DNA of 64,000 bases from Trematomus loennbergii (GCA_012861695.1 JAAOOA010001113.1:1-64000), one strand, 5' to 3'; positions 1 to 11,063 are shown, counted from the first letter of the stretch. Made by a program: numbers and translations. Notes: a model not told the origin generated them from the sequence alone.

Positions 1-28
1 TTGGACTATTCAACATTTTTTAAGAAGA

Positions 29-820
29 AGAGCTGAAGAAGAGAAGCTCTGAGGTGGAGCAGCTCTCACGCTCTGAAGACCAGCTCCACCTCCTCCAAAG
101 CTTCACGTCCCTGAACGCTGCTCCACCCACCAAGAACTGGACAGAAGTCAGGGTCCGTCCACCTTCATATGAGGGGACTGTGAGGAGAGCTGTGACTCAG
201 CTGGAGGAGACGCTCAGTAAACAGAGGAAGAAGCTGCTTGAGGTGGAGCTGAAGAGGGTCCAGCAGTATGAGGTGGAGGTGACTCTTGATCCTGATACAG
301 CACATCCTGACCTCATCCTGTCTGATGATGGAAAACAAGTTAAACATGGTGATGTGAAGAAGAATCTCCCAGACAATCCTGAGAGATTTGATAAGTGTCC
401 TTGTGTCTTAGCAAAGCAGAGTTTCTCTTCAGGAAGATTTTATCACGAGGTTCAGGTTAAAGAGAAGACTGGGTGGGATTTAGGAGTGGTCAGAGAGTCG
501 ATCAACAGGAAGGGACAGATCACAGCGTCTCCTCAGAAAGGTTACTGGACGATATGGTTGAGGAATGAAAATGAGTACATAGCTTGTGCTGATCCTCCAG
601 TCCGTCTCTCTCTGAAGTCTCAGCCTGAGAAGGTGGGGGTGTTTTGTGGATTGAGGAGGGTCTGGTCTCCTTTTATGATGTTGATGCTGCAGCTCTGATC
701 TACTCCTTCACTGGCTGCTGCTTCAAAGAGAAACTCTACCCATACTTTTGTCCCTGTATTAATGATAGTGGTAAAAACTCTGCCCCTCTGATCATCTCTC
801 CTGTCAATCACACTGAGTAG
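29..820 (+). pseudogene. TRIM copy 1, C-terminal half (coiled-coil end plus PRY-SPRY), truncated and frameshifted
   Basis: Homology to the intact TRIM copy at 22.7 kb begins abruptly near base 29 inside the coiled coil and runs to the family stop TAG at 818-820. The RING, the B-boxes and the start are missing. The open frame (54-698) covers the linker, PRY (LDPDTAHPDLILSDDGKQV) and most of SPRY, then breaks near 640-655 where an extra T and a 2-base loss precede the conserved DVDAAALIYSFTG segment. Bases 1-28 resemble the T-rich repeat at 7,480-7,500 rather than TRIM sequence, so the 5' break lies inside the window and is not an edge effect. An AATAAA signal follows the stop as in the other copies. 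PRY-SPRY would normally recognise a ligand; this copy is most likely a pseudogene fragment. Confidence 0.85.
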
Positions 821-1003
821 AACAACCATTTGATTTTCTACAGAAAGAGTCACTCTCACTAAATGTAATAAATGTATTCAACTGGCGAAGTACATTGTAC
901 ACTTTGTTAATTTTTCAGAATCTGATCACATATGGTTCACCTTGATGAGACGCATAAAAACACATGAAATACTGATGAGTATGTTCTAATGTACTCTAGT
1001 TTA

Positions 1004-1247
1004 TTAACTTTTTCACAGAATTTGACTTTTTTTCATAATTTTCACTTTTCCTCCTAATTGGATTATTTTCTCATATTTTATAACTTTTTTCTCAGAATTC
1101 AAACTTTTTTGCAGATTTTGACTTTTTTCTCAGAATTTCACTTTTTCTCAGAATTAGACTTTTTTTCATATTTTGATAATTCGAATTTACCCGAAAATAC
1201 GTAAATTCTTAATGTTCCTCACCTGTCCAGGCTACCTGTAGTCCTAG
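1004..1247. repeat. T-rich imperfect repeat (ttttctcagaatt units)
   Basis: Runs of T and the recurring motif ttttctcagaatt make up this stretch. The same sequence is at 7,565-7,833, where it is not interrupted by TRIM sequence. That places the copy 1 TRIM fragment as an insertion into, or rearrangement within, this repeat. No gene is seen. Confidence 0.7.
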
Positions 1248-1330
1248 CAGGGGCGGACTGGCCATTGGGAATACCGGGAGTTTTCCCGGTGGGCCGGTAC
1301 CGAAGTGGGCCGGTCGGACAATTCACTGAG
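1248..1330 (+). mobile_element. hAT-like element terminus
   Basis: The sequence starts CAGGGGCGGACTGGCC and continues with GGGCCGG-type repeats, which fits the CAGRG terminal motif of hAT DNA transposons. The paralogous site at 7,820-7,835 runs on without it, marking a sharp left boundary after gtagtcc. A piece rich in gcatgcccccggaccccc at 2,450-2,485 may belong to the same element, but no matching right terminus was found. Confidence 0.45.
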
Positions 1331-1783
1331 CTGCGGGTCAACACTTTCATCTCTGAGATGGCTGCTCAGTTGAAAGCCAGCAGCAGCAGCTCAGAGCAAC
1401 ACGTTGTCAAACCAGGAGAAGTTCTCTGTGACGTCTGCACTGGAACCAGACTGAAGGCCCTGAAGTCCTGCCTGGTGTGTCTGGAGTCCTACTGTGAGAC
1501 TCACCTGGAGCCTCACCTGACAAGGCCAGGCCTGAAGAAACATCAGCTGATCGACCCTGAGGAGAACCTGGAAGGCAGGATGTGTGTGAAGCACGATAAA
1601 CTGCTGGAGCTGTTCTGTAAGACCGACCAGGTGTGTGTCTGCATCCACTGCACCTATTCAGAGCACAAGGCACATGATGTTGTTCCTCTGAAAGAAGGAT
1701 ATGAAGGAAAGAAGGCTGAGCTGGGGAAGACAGAGGCTGAAACTCAGCAGATGATCCAGAAGAGACGACTGAAGATTCAGGAG
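1328..1783 (+). pseudogene. Isolated TRIM B-box1/B-box2 fragment
   Basis: This piece matches TRIM copies from just after the RING ([13 protein letters not shown]) to the start of the coiled coil (MIQKRRLKIQE) and stops abruptly at 1,783. The frame is open. It contains B-box1 ([20 protein letters not shown]) and the only complete, unframeshifted B-box2 in the window ([12 protein letters not shown], then CVCIHC and the H..H ligands). An 18-bp in-frame deletion is present in the linker. It follows the hAT-like terminus directly and lies downstream of the C-terminal half at 29-820, so the gene order is permuted. No start, promoter or SPRY is attached. It could be a transposon-captured fragment or a rearrangement scar. 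Confidence 0.8.
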
Positions 1784-2700
1784 GCTTCCCGATGGCCTGG
1801 CCTGTTAAGTGGCCTGCCTCACACAGGGTGACTGGCTGTCTACATGATGTGGCCTGCCGACATGGCCACTGTCATACAGATCATAAATCAGAGCCCTTGA
1901 TTGGTCTCTGTGTGTCATTCAAGCTCGGATAACCTCAGCTCAGGTGAGGTAAAGGACTCTCTGAGTGTTTAGATAATAACTTAGTCTAAGTTCTCAGTGG
2001 GTCTCAAACGGTTTGGTCACCATTTATGTAAACACTTATTTCCATTTGAGGGGGGAGTGATTAGTAACATATGCATGAATTAAAAACATTTTTTATAAAG
2101 TTAACTAGGGGAAAAAAGGTAAGATACACTTTTAAAACTTGTTGAGAGCTAAAACTAGTCTTTGCTGCTGCCTCAAAGAGGAGAAGGGAGGAGAGGAGGG
2201 AGACAGGAGAGGCTGGTTCAGGAGCACAGACACACTCACAACTATAAATGAACCAAAAATAAATAAATAAACAAGTTTCAGTGTTTTTCATATTGGAAAT
2301 GGTATGTTATTGGTTATGGCCATGATTTTATGATTATTGAAATGTATACAGTTCTGTTTCATATGGGTGTTCCCATAAATCTAGTCTCTTTATTTTCCTC
2401 TCAAAATGCACCAGATGCATTTAACTCCAAAATTAAAATTAAAATCTTACCGGGGGAGCATGCCCCCGGACCCCCTAGAGGATTTGAGGTCTACCCCCAC
2501 TTAAAATCACATGGATAGGTTCCTAAATACATTTACAATTTTTTTTAAATAGTAACCCATGTCCATATGTTTATTTGTGGGTAGTAGATTTAAACTATAG
2601 GGCTATCACTATGGGCCCTGCCTGTACCTGTTCACTCTGCCATCGCGTGAAGGGTCTGCTAACAAGCGACCAACAGAAAGGTTAATGTTAATGTTGTTGC
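1784..2700. other. Spacer without a recognised gene
   Basis: The stretch begins with cysteine/GC-rich sequence (1,784-1,905) with no match elsewhere in the window, then AT-rich DNA. The block near 2,440-2,520 with cgggggagcatgcccccgga resembles internal sequence of fish hAT elements. The short ORFs look random. Confidence 0.4.
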
Positions 2701-2806
2701 ACGTCACCTCAACCATTGTGCTTAAGTACAGTACTTGAGTAAATCTACTTAGTTACTTCCCACCTCTGCTTCTCCTTTGCAGATAAAACTTGATTTAGTC
2801 TCGTAC

Positions 2807-2959
2807 CGTAGTGCGAGGCGATGACATACGGCACGTAGATCTTCCCATCTGCAGATTTCGCCCACATGCAGCTGGCGGAGGTGCAGGGGTCAGCGTTCCT
2901 CTCGCTCTCACTGTCGTACGCAATGTCATCCATAACGAGGGGTTCCTTATCTGTGCGAA
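2807..2959 (-). pseudogene. Astacin metalloprotease, exon with the mature N-terminus
   Basis: Read on the minus strand this is a 153-bp exon with acceptor tcctgcag and donor CACTACG|gtacga. It encodes the end of the propeptide and the start of the mature enzyme: SESERNADPCTSASCMWAKS, then DGKIYVPYVIASHY. The two extra N-terminal cysteines are those of fish six-cysteine astacins (hatching enzymes, nephrosin). It ends in phase 1, which joins perfectly to the CTTCTCGTGAG exon found at 42.9 and 63.2 kb (H-Y-A-S-R-E-R). Its own next exon would lie to the left, beyond the window. The exon itself is intact; it is called a pseudogene part only because no complete gene is visible around it. Three later modules keep only the last 7 bp (see findings). 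Confidence 0.75.
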
Positions 2960-3138
2960 CTGCAGGAGGACAGGAATACAATATAATATAAGTATAAATA
3001 ATATAATCACAGGATCTAGCAGTGAGGAACGAAGTCAATGCATATAAATACACACAATACAATTTAAATGAGAAATAAAAAGCAAATTATGTATATTATT
3101 ATTATAATAAATAACATTAGTAGGGCTCCTTATCTGTG

Positions 3139-4275
3139 TGTAACAGGCCCCGCTATGCAGGGCGCGATAACAGATAATATTCCTGCAAAACAGGAGAAAT
3201 TATGAACAACCAAATTATTTGCTGCTCGCCAGAATTTATTATTCATTTGGCACACACACAATTGTTATTGCCCTTAACCATTTGACACACACACACAATT
3301 GTTATTGCCCTTAACCATTTGACACAACACACACACAATTGTTAATGCCATTTTCTGTCTTCAATATAAACACGTATATATATATTCATGTCTTCAATAT
3401 ATTTGAAATAAACACCATGACTTAAAATAAGAATTTCTCTATTCAGATATCGATTTTGTAATCAAACCCTTTTGAATACCTTCCCAGGTCTTTAAAGGTA
3501 ATCTGTGCTAGCATTAGCATCCAACAAGCATTTATTATTAACTCTGACCATAGAACACATACAGATAATACATAACACACACACAAAATACTTAGGATAT
3601 AAACCCGGAAAATATATAAGCACAAAATGTACAGGAGCTGTAAACAATTACATTTACTTGCATTCACTTTGATCAGAGAGCTCAGTTATGCTACATTAAA
3701 ATAGCGACCGCCATTACACACACACACCCAGCAACCAGAGGCAGTCTTCTACGCGGCATTGAAGACAATAAACAATGTCCAAACACCACTTCAAACACTA
3801 GGACATCGTGACACAACACGACTACCGTGGATATTATAACACTTGTGACAATATGTACACACAACTGACCTGCAAAACAGAAGAAATGATGAACAACCAA
3901 ATTCTTTGCTGCTCGTTTGGCGGGTCTTGCCAGAATGGCAAGCCAACGGCAGCTCCGTCTCCACATCAGTTCTTTTACGGCAGAGGCAAATCATAAAAAA
4001 AACCTTTAGGCAGTGCTACCCTGCCATCTACTGCCCCCTGCTGTCCATTGTTAAACAGGTTTCTAAAATGATATTAAATATAAACATAAAATTGTGATCA
4101 CACACTTTGTGTGGGTCACACACTCCCCGACAAAGAAAAATGGCTCCCGACATTAACCATCAACCTCTTAACTTGTGCCCCTTCTCTTTGAACTTAAAAC
4201 ACTTGTACACACTCTCACAAGGGCACTTCTTTAAATGTACAGGTGAATACAATATGTATGAGAGTGGGTGTAACA
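3139..4275 (-). mobile_element. Possible solo LTR or other insertion bounded by TGTAACA
   Basis: A 1.1-kb block unlike anything else in the window starts and ends with TGTAACA. Read on the minus strand it begins TGTTACACCC and ends CCTGTTACA, which would fit LTR ends (TG..CA), but the 7-bp word could equally be a target-site duplication. Two related segments of about 55 bp (3,181-3,235 and 3,869-3,935, both with gaacaaccaaatt) lie inside it. No protein is recognised. Confidence 0.3.
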
Positions 4276-4556
4276 ATCTTTCCTTCTCAATATGCATGTA
4301 TGTATGGCAGCATTACAGTGTAAGGCAGTGTCTGGTGTGTAATACTTAGATCTTGTACTTGAGTAAAAGTAGAAGTACTCAGAACTCTTTCAAGTCATTG
4401 ATTTTATATTAAACACTATTTCTTACCAAAGGAACTGTTAGCACATGGGAATATAATTGATGATAGATTTTCCAATACAGATGTTCTGTGATATTTTTCT
4501 GTGAACTTGAAACTGAGTGTTTCTATAGTTTACTTACATAAAATATATTTTGTTAA

Positions 4557-4938
4557 AGGTGGGGTAGGTAAGTTTGAGAAACCAGCTCGAGATACACTTT
4601 TTGTTATATTCCATGGAATGCTCTTAACATCCCGATAGCAATGAATATCTTAAGTGCTTTGACAAAAAATCCATAAAAAATGTTCATCTGTGGAAGCCGT
4701 AGTACTGTAAAAAGCACGACCAATCATTTTAGCCGGCCCGGCTAAAATAACTGGATGGCCTACCTGCCTGTCAGCCTTCCATCTGTGCACAAACTTATCT
4801 CGTGCCCTCATTGGTCATGTGCGCGTTCGTGTGTGTTGGAGGAGGGGCTCTGTGAGGAAGTGGCAGATTTTTTCCGGTTGTGTATTTTCAAATTCCAGCA
4901 CACTCGAGCTGGTTTCTCCAAAATGATCTACCCCACCT
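4557..4938. mobile_element. piggyBac-like MITE (TTAA target, AGGTGGGGTAG termini)
   Basis: The element has inverted termini: AGGTGGGGTAGG and an inner AGAAACCAGCTCGAG on the left, mirrored by CTCGAGCTGGTTTCT and CTACCCCACCT on the right. It is flanked by TTAA at 4,553-4,556 and 4,939-4,942. Sister sequences at 28,755-28,775 and 31,835-31,850 show the empty site with a single ttaagtgg. A perfect 11-bp-arm palindrome (4,726-4,748) lies in the middle. No ORF. Confidence 0.75.
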
Positions 4939-5325
4939 TTAAGTGGAAAAAGAGCAATTGTATCCCATTGAGTTCGTGTTTGTAAAAGTCCAATAGTTGC
5001 AGAATCTGAGTTAATATACATAACTCGATAATTTCAATTTGATGCAAATGCAGGAAGATCAGGGCCTCATGTGAAATCAATATTTATTGAGATTTTTGTG
5101 TTTAATGTATGTCTGAATTTATTTGGGGGAAATTTAAATCTGACCAAAAGTGTAATTCTCTCTAAAAAGAAGGTCAGAATTTGAAAAAAAATTACTTTTG
5201 GTCAGATCTCAACAAAATATTTCAGTCGTGGCACTAATCATCTTCTGTACAACTCCAAACATTATATATACTTTTGACTCGACCACAATTATTTTGGCAG
5301 CTTCAGTTACTTAACAATTACTTAA

Positions 5326-7005
5326 AGGGGACCTATTATGCAAAACCACTTCTTCATGTCTCTTCTACATCAACATGTGTCCCCTCTTCTTCATGTCTCT
5401 TCTACATCAACATGTGTCCCCTCTTCTTCATGTCTCTTCTACATCAACATGTGTCTCCTCTTCTTCATGTCTCTTCTACATCAACATGTGTCCCCTCTTC
5501 TTCATGTCTCTTCTACATCAACATGTGTCCCCTCTTCTTCATGTCTCTTCTACATCAACATGTGTCCCCCTTCTTCATGTCTCTTCTACATCAACATGTG
5601 TCCCCTCTTCTTCATGTCTCTTCTACATCAACACGTGTCCCCTCTTCTTCATGTCTCTTCTACATCAACATGTGTCCCCTCTTCATCATGTCTCTTCTAC
5701 ATCAACATGTGTCCCCTCTTCTTCATGTCTCTTCTACATCAACATGTGTCCCCTCTTCTTCATGTCTCTTCTACATCAACATGTGTCCCCTCTTCTTCAT
5801 GTCTCTTCTACATCAACATGTGTCCCCTCTTCTTCATGTCTCTTCTACATCAACATGTGTCCCCTCTTCTTCATGTCTCTTCTACATCAACATGTGTCCC
5901 CTCTTCTTCATGTCTCTTCTACATCAACATGTGTCCCCTCTTCTTCATGTCTCTTCTACATCAACATGTGTCTCCTCTTCTTCATGTCTCTTCTACATCA
6001 ACATGTGTCCCCTCTTCTTCATGTCTCTTCTACATCAACATGTGTCCCCTCTTCTTCATGTCTCTTCTACATCAACATGTGTCCCCTCTTCTTCATGTCT
6101 CTTCGACATCAACATGTGTCCCCTCTTCTTCATGTCTCTTCTACATCAACATGTGTCCCTCTCTTCTTCATGTCTCTTCTACATCAACATGTGTCCCCTC
6201 TTCTTCATGTCTCTTCTACATCAACATGTGTCCCCTCTTCTTCATGTCTCTTCTACATCAACATGTGTCCCCTCTTCTTCATGTCTCTTCTACATCAACA
6301 CGTGTCCCCTCTTCTTCATGTCTCTTCTACATCAACATGTGTCCCCTCTTCTTCATGTCTCTTCTACATCAACACGTGTCCCCTCTTCTTCATGTCTCTT
6401 CTACATCAACATGTGTCCCCTCTTCATCATGTCTCTTCTACATCAACATGTGTCCCCCTTTTCATGTCTCTTCTACATCAACATGTGTCCCCTCTTCTTC
6501 ATGTCTCTTCTACATCAACATGTGTCCCCTCTTCTTCATGTCTCTTCTCATCAACATGTGTCCCCTCTGTGTAAAGAGACTCTGAAAGTTTCAGGAACAA
6601 AGATTCTCTCTCTTTTTGTCCTGATCCATTTCTATAAAAACCTGTCTGAAAATGAGCTGATCAGATTTTGGCCACTTTATGATGTCATAACGATGTTGGC
6701 TTGTGTAACCATTAGCCAATCAGCAACCAAGGTAACCCCCCCCCCCCCCACCTTATCACCTGAATCTCCTCCTAGAGCACCATTGTGTTCTTTTTAACCA
6801 ATATCTCTCAGAGGGGCGTGGGGAGGGGCTCCTTATTTTCATCTAAAGTAACAGACAGAGAATCAGCACTTTGGAAACAGGGCTGAAACAGAGGGATTAT
6901 GGGATGCTGCAATGATCTGTTTGGTGTTTCAGCCAATCAGAGACAGGTTCTGTATATATCTGAGACCTATAATATATTGATGAAAAACAGTATAATAGGG
7001 GACCT
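5326..7005. mobile_element. piggyBac-like MITE (AGGGGACCTATTATGC termini) carrying a minisatellite
   Basis: The left end AGGGGACCTATTATGC and the right end GTATAATAGGGGACCT are inverted repeats and are flanked by TTAA at 5,322-5,325 and 7,006-7,009. The paralogous empty site at about 29,160-29,170 reads attacttaaatacaag with a single TTAA. The body holds a 37-bp minisatellite and a poly-C run near 6,737. No transposase is encoded. Confidence 0.75.
5352..6568. repeat. Minisatellite, 37-bp unit, about 33 copies
   Basis: The unit contains cttcatgtctcttctac and atcaacatgtgtcccctctt. Most copies are identical; variants include acacgtg for acatgtg and single-base losses. Because 37 is one more than a multiple of three and the unit has no stop in any plus frame, three long plus-strand ORFs (up to 507 codons) run through it. 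They are artefacts of periodicity. Confidence 0.97.
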
Positions 7006-7314
7006 TTAAATACAAAATCAACAAATGATTGATGATGCTTTTCCAATTACATAATATATACCTTTATGCACCATTTTGTGCTTTTGGTAAGTTACGTTTG
7101 TTTTGATGCTGACATTTGAAACACAGACACTAAAATATACAAGTTTGAGTTCATACATAAGAGATTCTGCAGCTTTTACACATCTTTCACCTCTTCTTCA
7201 CACCTTTCTTCAATCTTAGGTAGTAGAATTTAAAATCAGGATCATTTTCTGAAGTACAAAAGTGTTAACAAGTGCACAAACTACAAACTACACTTCATTG
7301 AACATGTTTGAAGA

Positions 7315-7391
7315 TTTATTATCAACACTTTCTCAGACTGTGTTATAAAGAGCTGGTTTGATGTGTAAATTGGCCCCATGTCCTCAGGGTT
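7315..7391 (-). pseudogene. Astacin 3'-UTR exon remnant
   Basis: This is the minus-strand counterpart of the 3'-UTR exon after the last astacin coding exon at 33.7 and 50.4 kb. Acceptor gttccaacag|gtggtgaag lies near 7,392, and AATAAA (TTTATT on the plus strand) at 7,315-7,320. Homology to the beta spacers stops at about 7,440, so the last coding exon is absent from this module. Confidence 0.5.
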
Positions 7392-8045
7392 TCTTCACCA
7401 CCTGTTGGAACAGAAGAAACACGTGAAAGGCGACAAACACACTTTCCTTTATTAAGAAAAATAATAAAAGAGAGATGGGTTGGACTATTCAAAATGTTTT
7501 CAGCTTTTTTTTCAGAATTATATATTTTTCTCAGAATTAGAACAATTTCAAAATGTTCTCGGAATTCTAACTTTTTCACAGAATTTGACTTTTTTTCATA
7601 GTTTTCACCTTTCCTCCTAATTTGATTATTTTCTCATATTTTCAAATTTTTCTCAGATTTTGGACTTTTTTCTCAAATGTCACTTTTTCACAGAACTAGA
7701 CTTTTTTCAGGATTAGATTTTTTTTTTCTTATTTAGATTTTTCTAAGATTTAGATTTTTTCTCAAAATTCAAACTTACCCAAAATTATATAAATTCTTAA
7801 TGTTACTCACCTGTCCAGGCTACCTGTAGTCCAAAGGTATTTTTTTTTTCAAATAAAAACGGACCTTTTTGAAACATATTTTGCTGTTTTTGGGTCTGTA
7901 GAAATACCTTTGCACTGTATTTCTTGGGCTCTCCTTACTGCAATTCAAGCCTCAGTTCTGTCTACAATTCATTGTTTTGGGTGAACTGTTCCTTTGACTT
8001 ATATCCAATATATGCGTATATAAATGAAGATGAATGCTTGGTAAC

Positions 8046-8128
8046 CTGTGGTACTGCATGACGGAGTTGTAGTCGTATGGTGTTGTTCAGGTTCAGCGTG
8101 TTTATCTTGTCGAAGGCGTACGCCCAAC
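8046..8128 (-). pseudogene. Astacin metalloprotease, Met-turn exon (1-bp insertion)
   Basis: On the minus strand, acceptor cctctcag is followed by GWAYAFDKINTLNLN, then YDYNSVMQYH, ending CACAG|gttacc. The SVMQY segment is the astacin Met-turn, the methionine loop under the catalytic zinc. Phases match the zinc-site exon upstream (TCC G|GT) and the last exon downstream (AG|G TAT). The exon is 83 bp where 82 would keep frame: one extra A in the aacaac run before the YDY codons breaks it. It is the only copy of this exon in the window. Confidence 0.75.
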
Positions 8129-8199
8129 CTGAGAGGACGAGAATCACAACGAGGGTCAGAAAACACAGAAATGAACTTCACCCCATTCCTCAGATCATT

Positions 8200-9330
8200 G
8201 TGAAGTTAGTTGTGTATTAGATGAGTGTAAAACATGAAAGGGTTGATCAATACAGGATTTAAAGTGACATTATTTGGCTGTGATTTCAATGTATTCCCAT
8301 GGAGTTGCATCCATTATGAATGCAACTAACAGTAAGTCAATTTAGCATGATCTACTTTTCATCAGTGTTCAAATTAGATTGGATTTGTTCTGACAGAATG
8401 ATATAAATGCAGAGTTTTCACTTTCTGTTTTGCTGAATGGGAAACAGAATCTCTGAGCTCACCAAAAAGCTGACCTTAACACCAGTGCCTAGATCTACAA
8501 AATGTCACCCAAAGACACAAGTATAAACCAAGGAGAGACTCAAGGGGCGGACAAAAAGACTACAATCAGATGCAAAAGAGCTGCGAGAAGACCAAAGAAA
8601 CTACAAAGACATGAAAAACAGCTGCAAAACGACACGAAGAAACTATGAAAAGTGTGAAAATAACAACAGATACATAAAGAAACTCCAAGAGAGTCAAAAT
8701 GACTGTGTGATATGTTTTCAAAGACTCAACATGACTACAAAGACACTCATTATTTCATATCTGGAGTTTTTGCACTTTGTATTTTATATTTCTTAAATTG
8801 TGTTCACTGTTGCCTGCATAAGGGACTTTGCCTCTCTTCAAAAGTTGACATGTGCTCTTCCTCAGAGTGACAGAAGAGCTCAAACTGTTCTCTGCTAATG
8901 TTTGTCCTGACGTCTCACTGTTTACCTTTCACTCTACAACAAGCGTCTTTGTCCGGAGGGATTTGAAGAATGAGTGGCACGTACGCAGCACAAAGCGCAG
9001 TGTGCTGGAGGAATCTGCTCTCCACTGAGGCGTGTGTTGTGTTCTCACTTAAGAAGAATGGTCTGAACGCACGCTGAGGAACAGTTCTCACTCACCTTGA
9101 CTTTTTGTCTGCGTGCCAACTCGCATACTTTTCTCTTTTTAGTATGCTACCTGGAACTTTGAACCTCTTCCTCATACTTGTGTGCAAGAAGATTTTGGTC
9201 CAGGTTATCCAGAAAATACGGGGGTCAACCGTGCAAACACTTCCATTCAGACATTTAAAGGGGTCCTTTTATGTTTTTTTTGGGGTTTCGATTACCTGTA
9301 TTGTGTTATCTATATTTGGGTGCATGTAAA
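8200..9330. other. Spacer with degenerate short repeats
   Basis: No gene is recognised. From 8,515 to 8,760 the sequence is a degenerate array of actacaaagacat-type words. A partial MITE end (aaaggggtccttttatg) lies near 9,257. Confidence 0.4.
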
Positions 9331-9332
9331 TG

Positions 9333-9520
9333 GTCTGGTTTCAGACAGAGGGTGAAAGTTAGGTGCCTTGCTCAAGGGCAATTCGGCAGTGGCCCAGGAG
9401 GTGAACTGGCCCCTCTCCAGTACCAGTCCATACTCCGTATTCTTGTCCGATCGGGAACGTGAACCGGCAATCCTTCGGCCAAAGTCCAATCCCCTACAGA
9501 CTGAACCACTCCCGCCCCTT
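9333..9520. repeat. Fish SINE-like repeat
   Basis: Phrases such as ggtgccttgctcaagggca, gtgaactggc and gaaccggcaatcc are typical of a widespread fish short interspersed repeat; a tRNA-like B-box word (gtgaaccggcaa) is present. The identification is from general familiarity, not a search. Confidence 0.5.
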
Positions 9521-9931
9521 GAATGACTTTGTATACTGCAGGGTAGCTTGTGAATTTACTCCAGGTGGAACTAAAGTCTGATTTAACACTTGATTATATT
9601 TCACATCATTAATCCAGATCTGTAAAGTAACTAAAGGTATTAATCAATTGGAGTGGAGTAAAAGTACAACGTAGCAAACAATTGCACTTACGTACAGACT
9701 GTTAAAGTGATTTAAACCTGAGAGCAGGATTAGCTGAAAAGAGTCCAAGGAAGCTTATTTTAAAGTTAACAGCATTTAATTAAACAAATTATACGGTGAT
9801 ACAAATGGAATGTGTAAGAGTGGTGCGGCTCTCCCGATCGCGTGGGGTGCAGCTGCCTCCTCCCAGCTGTTGTTTATCGCGTGGCCGGGGTAGAGAGAGA
9901 TCGTTTTTTTCCTGTCCATCATATGTTATAA

Positions 9932-10608
9932 GCCGCGTTCACACCAAGTACTTTGCCGTATTTAGTGCCGGCACTCAGTGCCCCGGCACTTATGACCCCA
10001 GGGCATTTAGTACAGATCGCGTTCACACCGGAGTACTTTTCCCTGAGGGAAGATTACGCAAATGAGCCGCTGACGTCACTTCGTCTTCTTCTGCTTTGGG
10101 TTTACTGCAGGCAGCAAACAACTTCACGGCGTATACTGGAAACCACCCGGAGTCCCCGGCCGGAAGTCCCCGGAGTTGGGGACTGGCTTCAGTAGAAGCT
10201 GCTGGGACTCCCAGCAGCTTCTACTGAAGCCTTCCGAGTAAATCGCCAGAACGCCGACACCTCCTCATCTCCACCGCTCCCATGTTTTATTTTTGTGTTT
10301 GCCATAAGTTAGTCTCTCTGCGTTTGTGCGCTGGGCGAATGCTAATGCTAATAATGCTAATGCGAGGATAATAAAATGGCGGCTCTACAAACATTTCAGA
10401 GTTGTACGGGCGTGGTTTGCAATTCGCCCAGCCAACCAGAACTGGGGCACTTTTTTCCCCAGGAAAGTAGGATCTCTCAGCAGGCACTAAAATGGGGTAA
10501 AAGTTCCCGAGATTAAGTGCTCTTTTTGGTGTGAACGCAACATAAGGGGTACTAACGGAACTAAACGCGAAAAGTACAGTGAAAAGTACTCCGGTGTGAA
10601 CGCGGCTA
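9932..10608. mobile_element. TIR element with AGCCGCGTTCACACC ends, inserted upstream of TRIM copy 2
   Basis: The left end agccgcgttcacacc and right end ggtgtgaacgcggct are perfect inverted repeats. Sister copies (21.53, 34.99, 43.73 kb) read gttatagtctatag straight through, so this is a private insertion. Related truncated copies occur at 33,908-34,238 and 50,604-50,957 beside the partial astacin exons. A perfect hairpin lies at 10,185-10,231. Confidence 0.7.
10185..10231. repeat. Perfect hairpin, 23-bp arms, 1-nt loop
   Basis: The arm 10,185-10,207 (ggcttcagtagaagctgct plus ggga) is exactly complementary to 10,209-10,231, with a single C between. It is absent from the related elements at 34.1 and 50.85 kb. 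Confidence 0.9.
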
Positions 10609-11063
10609 TTGTCTATAGTCCTCTCCTATTGGCCGGTCTCGACGGGGGCGGTCTTCCTCCGGGTTCGTTCCTCTGTGATTAATATCGCATCTAATAAGAG
10701 GATTTTAGACGTTGTGTGTTTATTGTATAACTCCACAAGCCTTTACTCCTCATATTTCTTACAAGACCCATTTTCAAACAGTCTGTTCAGGGAGAGGAAG
10801 TGTTTCACCAGCTGCTCTTAAACAGGGACCATAACACAGCGTTTGTGAAATATAGCTATAAATCTCCGATGTGTAAAGAGATGTCCTTTATGTATTGAGA
10901 ACATATTCCTACTTATGCTCAATACACTATTTGAAAGCCTCTTGGATCAGCTGTAAAATGCATCGTCACAAAGTTAAATAACAACCTCAATAGTTCTTCT
11001 TCCACTTCCTCTTTGCAAACTGCCACTGAGAGGTGGACCACACTGTAAGAGAAGAGTTTCAAT

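Noticed and set aside
5352..6568. Regular 37-bp repeats as a CRISPR-like array
   Set aside because: Units are directly adjacent with no unique spacers, and the context is vertebrate.
5274..6797. Long plus-strand ORFs (507, 415 and 399 codons)
   Set aside because: They are periodic readings of the 37-bp minisatellite in three frames, with no stop in the unit; composition and repetition show no real protein.
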